Shown here: one piece after another, positions 1-5,602 of the stretch | Position numbering within the stretch: position 1 is the first letter of the stretch | Layout: each line of letters begins with the position of its first letter | Source of the DNA: Treponema sp. | GTDB taxonomy: Bacteria; Spirochaetota; Spirochaetia; Treponematales; Breznakiellaceae | DNA: 7,039 nucleotides | Reading direction: 5' to 3' | Assembly (NCBI GenBank): GCA_031281925.1 | Contig: JAITES010000097.1 | Coordinates: 1-7,039 of the forward strand | The notes under the pieces: model-generated | Told to the model about the DNA's origin: nothing | The model's input: only the letters and a program-made list of their open reading frames with translations | Database searches by the model: none | Made by a program: the position numbers and the translations under genes

Positions 1-370
1 GTTGGGGATGTTTGGCTTTTTTTTCGATTTTCTTCTCTACCGGGGCCCTTGTTTTGGCTTTTGACTTTTCCGGATCATTTTCGGTCTCTTCCTTTTGGGC
101 GGTTTCCCGTTTTTTGGAAGGGATAACCTCAAAAGCCAGATGAATTTCCCGGCCTGTCAGTTCCAGAAGCTTGGCTTCAAGAAGGGTATGATACCGGCGC
201 TGAATCAGCCGATCCAGATAAAAGTTTGAAGGGACTGCAACGGTAATGGTATCCCCGGCAGAAGAGAGAAATTCAAGATCAAACCAGACGGGAAAAGCCT
301 GTTCACCCATCTCCTGCCGGGCCAGTTTAAGCGCTTCCTGCCAGAATATTTCATACTCAGATATAGCCAT
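1..370 (-). CDS. dnaA: Chromosomal replication initiator protein DnaA, N-terminal part (truncated by window edge)
   Basis: Only the first 123 codons are inside the window; the gene continues beyond position 1. DnaA binds 9-bp DnaA boxes at oriC, melts the origin and helps load the replicative helicase. Residues 1-83 form a typical domain I, with W10, F26 and the W29-F30 pair, then the segment VPSNFYLDRLIQRRY (46-60) that is characteristic of DnaA N-termini. From about residue 84 the protein becomes a Lys/Glu-rich, low-complexity stretch, as expected for the flexible domain II linker. The AAA+ ATPase and DNA-binding domains are outside the window. The ATG at 370-368 is preceded on the minus strand by AAAGGG at a normal ribosome-binding distance. 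It is divergent from gyrB across a 425-bp spacer with DnaA boxes, which supports the identification. A promoter candidate lies at 454-483. The call rests on domain I and context, since the diagnostic Walker motifs are not visible. Confidence 0.9.
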   Translation of the reverse strand, partial: MAISEYEIFWQEALKLARQEMGEQAFPVWFDLEFLSSAGDTITVAVPSNFYLDRLIQRRYHTLLEAKLLELTGREIHLAFEVIPSKKRETAQKEETENDPEKSKAKTRAPVEKKIEKKAKHPQ

Positions 371-443
371 TTCCAACCCTTTACCGGAGGAGGATGCAGT
401 ACACCGAGCCTACTCAGCGGGATGTTATGACTTCCTCTACCGG

Positions 444-452
444 TTATTAACA
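444..452 (+). promoter_or_regulatory. Weak DnaA box-like site
   Basis: TTATTAACA differs from TTATNCACA at one position (A for C at position 6). It lies 11 bp upstream (start to start) of the better box at 455-463 and in the same orientation, about one helical turn apart. It is low confidence as an isolated site and more credible as part of a tandem pair. Confidence 0.35.
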
Positions 453-453
453 T

Positions 454-483
454 ATTATTCACAAGCCTTGCCGTTTCTGTAAA
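454..483 (-). promoter_or_regulatory. Candidate sigma-70 type promoter for dnaA
   Basis: Read on the minus strand, TTTACA (483-478; 5 of 6 matches to TTGACA) is followed after 18 bp by AATAAT (459-454; 5 of 6 matches to TATAAT). Transcription would start near 447, giving a leader of roughly 77 nt before the dnaA ATG at 370. The -10 element overlaps the DnaA box at 455-463. This is a motif match by eye, without experimental support. Confidence 0.45.
455..463 (+). promoter_or_regulatory. DnaA box, dnaA-proximal
   Basis: TTATTCACA fits the DnaA box consensus TTATNCACA and differs from the strongest form, TTATCCACA, at one base. It overlaps the candidate -10 element (454-459, minus strand) of the dnaA promoter. 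DnaA bound here could therefore repress its own gene; autorepression by DnaA is well documented in other bacteria. Confidence 0.65.
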
Positions 484-551
484 CAAGAAAAGACAGAGCG
501 CCGGACATTCCGGACTTCCACCCCCTTAACACCTGATTGGTAAACCACAGC

Positions 552-576
552 TAATTCCTTGTAATACAAAGAATTA
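552..576. repeat. AT-rich 25-bp imperfect palindrome in the origin spacer
   Basis: The left arm TAATTCCTTGTA (552-563) and right arm TACAAAGAATTA (565-576) are inverted copies with 11 of 12 positions paired around a single central A. The inner 11 bp (559-569) are perfectly symmetric. No T-run follows on either strand as needed for an intrinsic terminator, so an operator-like protein-binding dyad or part of the origin unwinding region seems more likely. The symmetry is seen directly; the function is unknown. Confidence 0.6.
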
Positions 577-655
577 AGATGAAAAAAATAAGGACTTACG
601 AAAGAAGCCTTCCGGGGCCTTCTCTGTTCATCCTTTTTAAGGATATCCACCTTAT

Positions 656-664
656 TTATCCACA
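656..664 (+). promoter_or_regulatory. Perfect consensus DnaA box
   Basis: TTATCCACA is the canonical high-affinity DnaA box. Weaker look-alikes lie on either side in the same orientation: ATATCCACC at 643-651 and TTACACACA at 667-675, each two mismatches from consensus, with start-to-start spacings of 13 and 11 bp. The near-helical spacing suggests a small tandem array for cooperative DnaA binding about 130 bp upstream of gyrB. Confidence 0.8.
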
Positions 665-787
665 GCTTACACACAAATGTCCGTGCACCATGCGGCAGCA
701 CACCACGCAGCGAAGCTCAGGCCGCCGTATTTCTCTTCATGTGTCTCAGTTTATGTTGTCTTTACTTTTTTATGCAAGATAGGTAAA

Positions 788-799
788 ATGAAAAGGTGA
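788..799 (+). other. Four-codon reading frame overlapping the gyrB start
   Basis: ATG-AAA-AGG-TGA (Met-Lys-Arg-stop) ends in a GTGA overlap with the GTG start of gyrB at 796. The only nearby Shine-Dalgarno-like bases, AGG at 781-783, lie 4 nt from this ATG but 12 nt from the gyrB GTG. The frame could therefore feed ribosomes to gyrB by termination-reinitiation. It could equally be chance, because such a short frame carries little statistical weight. Confidence 0.25.
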
Positions 800-2703
800 A
801 TTCCGGTTATTCAGCACAAAATATTCAGGTTCTTAAGGGTCTTGAGGCGGTTCGTAAACGTCCCGGCATGTATATCGGGACGACCGGCATTGATGGTCTG
901 CATCATCTGGTATTCGAAGTCGTAGACAACTCCATTGACGAGGCCATGCAGGGCTTCTGTGACGATATTCTGGTGGTCCTGGAGGGGAACGACGTAGTCC
1001 GGGTAGAGGATAACGGCCGGGGCATCCCTGTCGATATTCACCCCACCGAGCATGTAAGCGCCCTGGAACTGGTCATGACTCGGCTTCATGCGGGGGGCAA
1101 GTTCGACAAAAAGAGCTACAAAGTTTCGGGAGGCCTCCACGGTGTGGGAGTCTCGGTAGTCAATGCCCTCTCCGAATGGTGCGAGGCCTTTGTCCACATC
1201 GACGGAAAAATCCATACCCAGCGCTATAAAATCGGTATTCCGGAAGGCCCTGCCGGCGAGATTGGAACAACGGAAAGACGGGGCACCGTAGTCCGTTTCA
1301 GAGCCGATTCTTCAATCTTTGAGAGTACCACCTACAATTTCGATGCCCTCTCCAATCGCCTGCGGGAGCTGGCTTTCCTCAACAAGGGCCTTAAAATCAC
1401 CATCCGGGACGAGCGGCTTTCCACTCCCAAGGCCCACGAATTCAAGTTTGACGGCGGTGTAAAGAGCTTTGTGGAGTATCTCAACGAGAGCAAAACCGTG
1501 CTCTACAAAGAGCCTATATTCATCGGGGGAACCAGGGACGATGTAGAGGTGGAATGTGCCATCCAGTACAACGACGGCTTCAACGAAATCATGTACTCCT
1601 TCGTCAACGACATCAATACCAGAGACGGAGGAACCCACCTTGTAGGCTTCAAATCCGCCCTTACCCGTACTCTGAACGAGTGCCTTAAAAAGAGCAAACA
1701 GGCCAAAAAACTGGACGAAAGCCTTTCGGGTGACGATGTGCGGGAAGGCCTTACCGCGGTTCTTTCGGTAAAAGTACCCAATCCCCAGTTTGAAGGCCAA
1801 ACCAAGGGCAAGCTGGGGAACAGCGAAGTCAAAGGCATTGTTGAATCCCTGACCGGCGAGCAGCTGGAACTCTACTTTGACCGGCATCCCGATGTAATCG
1901 CCGCCATCCTGGAAAAGAGCGTACTTGCGGCCAGGGCCCGTATCGCAGCCCGCCAGGCCAGGGACGCTACACGCCGCAAAAACGCCATGGATTCCGCGGG
2001 TCTCCCCGGCAAACTTGCAGACTGCTCCGAAAAAGACCCCAGTCTCTGCGAGCTTTTTATTGTGGAAGGCGACTCGGCCGGAGGATCCGCCAAAATGGGC
2101 CGGAACCGCCAATACCAGGCAATATTGAGCCTCTTTGGCAAGATGCTCAACGTGGAAAAGACCCGTATAGAAAAAGTGGTAACCAACGAGAAACTCCAGC
2201 CCATCATCGCCAGCATAGGCGCAGGCTGCGGCGGCGAATTCAATGTAGACAAAATCCGCTATCACAAGATCATCATCATGGCCGATGCCGATGTGGACGG
2301 GTCTCATATTCGTACTCTGCTCCTCACCTTCTTCTACCGATATATGACAGAACTTATTGAACGGGGTCACGTGTACCTCGCCATGCCTCCCCTTTACAAG
2401 GTAAGTTACGAGAAAAAGACCTTCTATGCCTACGATGATTCGGAAAAAGACCGCCTCCTCTCCGAATCCGGCCGTGATCCCGAAAAGGTAGGCGTCCAAC
2501 GCTACAAGGGCCTGGGCGAAATGAACCCCGACCAGCTCTGGGTAACCACCATGGATCCCAGCCAGCGTAACATCATCCAGGTTCACCTGGATGACGCCGT
2601 GGAAGCGGAACGCATTTTTTCTACCCTCATGGGAGAACTCGTCGCCCCCCGCCGTGAGTTTATTGAGGAGAACGCCCTCAGCGTAGCGAATCTGGACGTT
2701 TGA
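796..2703 (+). CDS. gyrB: DNA gyrase subunit B
   Basis: ATPase subunit of the type IIA topoisomerase that, with GyrA, introduces negative supercoils. The 635-aa length fits a GyrB lacking the roughly 170-aa insertion of the E. coli protein. GHKL ATPase motifs are intact: EVVDNSIDEA from residue 41 (Mg-binding N45), DNGRGIP (72-78), SGGLHGVG (111-118), and QTK with ATP-contacting K337. The TOPRIM domain has E424-G-D-S and D497-A-D499-V-D for catalytic metal binding, followed by the C-terminal QRYKGLGEM block. GyrB is favoured over ParE because of this motif and the location beside dnaA. The GTG start is forced: TAA at 784-786 lies in frame just upstream, and the next in-frame ATG (M25) lies inside the conserved KRPGMYIG motif. 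The Shine-Dalgarno signal is weak. S445 and F447 replace the proline and basic residue usual in the quinolone-determining segment. No promoter or terminator is clear. Confidence 0.97.
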   Translation: MNSGYSAQNIQVLKGLEAVRKRPGMYIGTTGIDGLHHLVFEVVDNSIDEAMQGFCDDILVVLEGNDVVRVEDNGRGIPVDIHPTEHVSALELVMTRLHAGGKFDKKSYKVSGGLHGVGVSVVNALSEWCEAFVHIDGKIHTQRYKIGIPEGPAGEIGTTERRGTVVRFRADSSIFESTTYNFDALSNRLRELAFLNKGLKITIRDERLSTPKAHEFKFDGGVKSFVEYLNESKTVLYKEPIFIGGTRDDVEVECAIQYNDGFNEIMYSFVNDINTRDGGTHLVGFKSALTRTLNECLKKSKQAKKLDESLSGDDVREGLTAVLSVKVPNPQFEGQTKGKLGNSEVKGIVESLTGEQLELYFDRHPDVIAAILEKSVLAARARIAARQARDATRRKNAMDSAGLPGKLADCSEKDPSLCELFIVEGDSAGGSAKMGRNRQYQAILSLFGKMLNVEKTRIEKVVTNEKLQPIIASIGAGCGGEFNVDKIRYHKIIIMADADVDGSHIRTLLLTFFYRYMTELIERGHVYLAMPPLYKVSYEKKTFYAYDDSEKDRLLSESGRDPEKVGVQRYKGLGEMNPDQLWVTTMDPSQRNIIQVHLDDAVEAERIFSTLMGELVAPRREFIEENALSVANLDV

Positions 2704-2768
2704 GCTTGTTCCAAAATCCGATACTTTGAACAGCCTCGTCTCTTCACGAAAAAATACAATGGTGTTAC

Positions 2769-2774
2769 TATAAA
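2769..2774 (+). promoter_or_regulatory. Candidate -10 element for the patatin-family gene
   Basis: TATAAA lies just 6 bp before the ATG at 2781, which would place the transcription start at or within a base or two of the start codon. No good -35 is seen at standard spacing (TTCACG at 2743-2748 is 20 bp away). A TACAAT at 2755-2760 is an alternative -10. This is weak evidence taken alone; it gains some weight because the gene lacks a ribosome-binding site. Confidence 0.3.
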
Positions 2775-2780
2775 ATCGTT

Positions 2781-3614
2781 ATGCCCACTCTACCCCATGC
2801 CCTTATTCTTGAAGGAGGCGGCCTCCGCGGCAATTATACCGCCGGCGTATTGGATGCTTTTCTGGAACATGGTCTGGAGTTCCCGTATATCATCGGCGTT
2901 TCTGCCGGTGTGGGTATGAGCTGTTCCTTTGTGTCAAAACAAAGGGAGCGGAACCTCCATATCCTTAAAAATTACCGTAACGATCCGCGCTATTTGTCCA
3001 TCCGCAGCTTTATAAAGACCGGCGATTACTTCGGCCTGGATTTTATTTATCACGATATACCGGACAGGTTTGTGCCCTTTGACATTGAAACATTTTTGGC
3101 TTCCCCCACCCGCTTTGTATCGGTTTGTACCGACTGCGAAACCGGGGAACCGGTCTATTTTGAAAAAGGCCCCGATATACTTTCCGTGATGAAGGCCTCC
3201 TCGGCCATGCCCTTCGTCTCCCGGATAGTGGAATACGGCGGGTGGAAGCTCCTGGACGGCGGTATTTCAGATGCCATTCCCCTGGCAAAGGCCCTTTCCG
3301 AAGGCTTTACGAAAAACATTGTGATCCTTACCCACCCGGCAGGCTACCGCAGAAAAAAAGGAATACAGCCGCCGGCCCGGTTTTTCTACCGAAAATATCC
3401 CCGGTTTATTGAAGCCCTGGGGAACTATGTGGAAAAGTACAACCAAAGCCTTGCCTTTGCCGAAGACGAAGCGGCGGCGGGCCGAACCCTGTTGATCCGC
3501 CCCTCCGTAGACTTAAAAGTAAGCCGCACCGATAAAGATATGGCAAAACTCATCGGCCTGTATGAGCTGGGGTTAAAAGACGGTGAAACGGCGGCGATTA
3601 CGCTGATGACTTAG
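2781..3614 (+). CDS. Patatin-family phospholipase / acyl hydrolase (YjjU-like)
   Basis: A 277-aa protein of the bacterial patatin-like phospholipase family, serine lipid acyl hydrolases with a Ser-Asp dyad. The N-terminal glycine-rich oxyanion motif is GGGLRG (12-17), followed by YTAGVLDAFLE. The nucleophile elbow is G39-V-S41-A-G43, and the catalytic aspartate sits in D159-G-G. The C-terminal part (about 235-277, with RPSVDLKVSR and LIGLYELGLKDGE) resembles the C-terminal domain found on YjjU-type patatins, so the protein looks full length. There is no signal peptide or membrane segment, so a cytosolic or membrane-peripheral location is likely. The substrate cannot be read from the sequence. 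It lies 77 bp after gyrB on the same strand and may have its own promoter; the bases before the ATG show no Shine-Dalgarno sequence. It converges with the hybrid kinase gene. The family call is firm, but the precise role is unknown. Confidence 0.9.
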   Translation: MPTLPHALILEGGGLRGNYTAGVLDAFLEHGLEFPYIIGVSAGVGMSCSFVSKQRERNLHILKNYRNDPRYLSIRSFIKTGDYFGLDFIYHDIPDRFVPFDIETFLASPTRFVSVCTDCETGEPVYFEKGPDILSVMKASSAMPFVSRIVEYGGWKLLDGGISDAIPLAKALSEGFTKNIVILTHPAGYRRKKGIQPPARFFYRKYPRFIEALGNYVEKYNQSLAFAEDEAAAGRTLLIRPSVDLKVSRTDKDMAKLIGLYELGLKDGETAAITLMT

Positions 3615-3642
3615 CGGGATTCTGACAGGCAGGCTCCGGCTG

Positions 3643-5568
3643 TTATCCACCGACAATCTGTTTTTCTTTTGGTACCCATTTTTTTATAATGGCATGCATC
3701 GCGGAGATCTCAATGGGCTTTGAAAGATAGTCGTCAAAACCGTTTTCCAGGAACATTTCTTTCATCCCCACAATGGCATCGGCGGTAAGGGCAACGACAG
3801 GAATTCTTGAATGTAAAGAGCCATCGGCAGCCTGTGCTTCCAGGGCACGGATTCTGGCGGTTGTTTCGATGCCGTTCATTTCGGGCATCAGGTGATCCAT
3901 TAAAATCAGATCATAGTGATTCTTTTCCATCAAGGATATTGCTTCGGCGCCGCTTGTACAGCAGTCTATCTGCATTTTATAGGGCGCCAGAAGGCCTTCC
4001 GCCACAAGGAGGTTGATTGAAACATCATCTACAATCAGTACCCGTGCGTCCGGCGCGGTAAACGAAACTTCAGAATCAGTCTGTTTGGATAAATTGTTTT
4101 CATGGGCGGCGCCTTCCGCCAGGGCGGGATGCCAGGGTTCCCCTCCGGAACCGCCTATAGGTCTGGCATCAAGAATTTTTTGAGGCAGTACCGCGGTAAA
4201 GGTAGAGCCTTTGCCGTAAACCGATGTAACAGAAACATTGCCGCCCATGAGCCGGCAGAGGTTGTAGGTAATGGCAAGTCCCAGACCCGTACCTTCAATA
4301 TTACGGTTTTTTTCAGTATCAAAGCGGACAAAATCTCCAAATATTTTTTTCAGGTCTTCTTCTTTTATTCCGATTCCACTATCGGAAATTTCAAATTTTA
4401 TGTTGATGTTTTCTTTGCCGGTGATTTCGCCCGAGACCCTGAATCCAATATACCCTTTTTTTGTGTATTTAACCGCGTTGTTCAGGAGGTTCAACAGTAT
4501 TTGACGTATACGTATTTCGTCGCCGAAGAGCAGGCAGGGCAGGGAACTGTCAATATCTACTTTAAACTCAAGGGATTTTTCATGAAGCCGTATCCCGATG
4601 ATGGTTACCACATCGTTCAGGATCGAAGGGAGGGCATATTTTGCCGAATGTACTTCCATTTTTCCCGATTCAATTTTTGAAAGATCCAGAATATCATTAA
4701 TGATGGCAAGAAGGCTGGCCCCCGCCTGTTTGATCTGTCCGATATAGCCCTGTACCCTGGGGCTTATGTTTTCCCGCAGAACGAGTTCGCTGATGCCGAT
4801 GACGGCGTTCATGGGGGTACGGATTTCGTGGCTCATGGCGGAAAGAAACTGGCTTTTGGCTTTATTGGCGTTTTCGCTTTGCCGGGCTTTTTGGCGGTAG
4901 AACCACATGCCCGCACCGCCTGCGAACAGGGAGAGTGTCAGGGCACAAATCAGGACGGTTCTGAGTATTGTCATGTTCCGGCGCTGGATGATGATGGTTT
5001 CGTCACTCAAATCTACTCCGGCGGCGCAGTATACCGTTCCGTCTTCGTTAAATACCGGCGCGACACCGGAGATAAGGCCATCCCAGGATTTGGTGTAGAT
5101 CCCCAGATCCGAAGTATAGATATTTCCTGCCAGAATATACGGTACCATGGCGCTTGTAACCGGATCTTCAGGATCATCAATAGGGTAGAACATATCCGGA
5201 TTTGCCATGGTTTCGGGGTCTGTATCATTATCAATAATGTACTGGATCCGCCCGTCACCGTAATCCCGCCAGTAGTACACATACAGAACCTGATACTGTT
5301 CCGCGAATTTGGCAAGCCTGGCCCTGGCGATCTCCCATTCTGGTTTTTCCATGTCTTCGATAGTATGGAACTGATCCAGTTCTTCCGCATCAAGCAGCGA
5401 AGAGGCCGCCATGGCCGATGCCCTGAGATGGTTTTGGGTAGAAATCTCGACCATCTTGACGGTACGGTTCATGTAAACCGTAACAACAATAGCTATCAAC
5501 AAAACCAGCAGGGTAGATATAAAAAAGAGGGATGATACCATGTTGCGCCTTAAATCGAAAGGCTGCAT
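3643..5568 (-). CDS. Membrane hybrid sensor histidine kinase with C-terminal receiver domain
   Basis: A 641-aa two-component hybrid kinase (numbered from the start at 5568). TM1 is at about 10-33, an extracytoplasmic sensor domain at 34-198 looks Cache-like (ending ISGVAPVFNEDGTVYCAAGVD), and TM2 is at about 202-223. The HisKA motif MSHEIRTPMN has phospho-acceptor H247. The HATPase has its N box near N364, G1 DSGIGI from D396 and G2 GTGLGLAI from G426. After a flexible linker (about 450-505) comes a receiver with acidic D514-D515, phospho-acceptor D558 (LMDHLMPEMNG) and K617. There is no HPt or output domain, so phosphate must pass to a separate partner not seen here. I chose the ATG at 5568 because AAAGGTGG precedes it at good spacing and TM1 follows at once. 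The longest frame starts at 5613 and overlaps malQ. The closeness to malQ suggests co-transcription and perhaps a carbohydrate-related signal, which is inference. Confidence 0.93.
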   Translation of the reverse strand: MQPFDLRRNMVSSLFFISTLLVLLIAIVVTVYMNRTVKMVEISTQNHLRASAMAASSLLDAEELDQFHTIEDMEKPEWEIARARLAKFAEQYQVLYVYYWRDYGDGRIQYIIDNDTDPETMANPDMFYPIDDPEDPVTSAMVPYILAGNIYTSDLGIYTKSWDGLISGVAPVFNEDGTVYCAAGVDLSDETIIIQRRNMTILRTVLICALTLSLFAGGAGMWFYRQKARQSENANKAKSQFLSAMSHEIRTPMNAVIGISELVLRENISPRVQGYIGQIKQAGASLLAIINDILDLSKIESGKMEVHSAKYALPSILNDVVTIIGIRLHEKSLEFKVDIDSSLPCLLFGDEIRIRQILLNLLNNAVKYTKKGYIGFRVSGEITGKENINIKFEISDSGIGIKEEDLKKIFGDFVRFDTEKNRNIEGTGLGLAITYNLCRLMGGNVSVTSVYGKGSTFTAVLPQKILDARPIGGSGGEPWHPALAEGAAHENNLSKQTDSEVSFTAPDARVLIVDDVSINLLVAEGLLAPYKMQIDCCTSGAEAISLMEKNHYDLILMDHLMPEMNGIETTARIRALEAQAADGSLHSRIPVVALTADAIVGMKEMFLENGFDDYLSKPIEISAMHAIIKKWVPKEKQIVGG

Positions 5569-5602
5569 ACGACCACCTTTGTTCATTGGCACGGCAATGC
5601 GC

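Larger units (their letters stand above)
371..795. other. oriC: Putative chromosomal replication origin (oriC) between dnaA and gyrB
   Basis: This 425-bp spacer holds no convincing gene. Short open frames here cross the DnaA boxes and have no recognisable protein character. On the plus strand it contains a perfect consensus DnaA box (TTATCCACA, 656-664), a second box fitting TTATNCACA (455-463), and weaker look-alikes beside each (444-452, 643-651, 667-675), all in the same orientation. Between the two clusters is an AT-rich stretch (about 551-592) that includes a 25-bp imperfect palindrome and could serve as the unwinding element. Bacterial origins very often lie next to dnaA, and the two flanking genes diverge from this spacer. 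Origin function is an inference from box content and context; strand-skew analysis of the whole genome was not possible. Confidence 0.75.

Noticed and set aside
604..622. Hairpin GAAGCC / GGCCTTC in the origin spacer, considered as a terminator
   Set aside because: The stem needs a bulge and no T-run follows on either strand, so a terminator call is not supported.
459..701. An 80-codon open frame on the minus strand in the same spacer
   Set aside because: It covers the palindrome and the DnaA box cluster and has no protein-like features; the spacer is better explained as regulatory and origin DNA.
579..782. A 67-codon open frame on the plus strand in the dnaA-gyrB spacer
   Set aside because: It runs through the perfect DnaA box and its neighbours, has no clear ribosome-binding site and encodes a sequence without family features.
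1312..2586. A 424-codon open frame on the minus strand inside gyrB (and another at 811-1215)
   Set aside because: It is in exact codon register with gyrB, so it stays open simply because gyrB avoids TTA, CTA and TCA codons. Its translation has no recognisable domain, while gyrB is unambiguous.
2812..2826. AAGGAGG plus the palindrome GGAGGC-G-GCCTCC inside the patatin gene
   Set aside because: These bases encode the conserved glycine-rich motif (EGGGL). No start codon follows at a suitable distance, so it is not an internal translation start.
3643..3651. TTATCCACC, one base from a DnaA box, at the end of the kinase gene
   Set aside because: It encodes the stop and last codons of the kinase, is isolated from other boxes and sits about 3 kb from the origin spacer; a single near-match is expected by chance.
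4102..4680. A 192-codon plus-strand open frame (and one of 235 codons at 4828-5535) inside the kinase gene
   Set aside because: They lie antisense to the well-supported histidine kinase domains and show no family features of their own.
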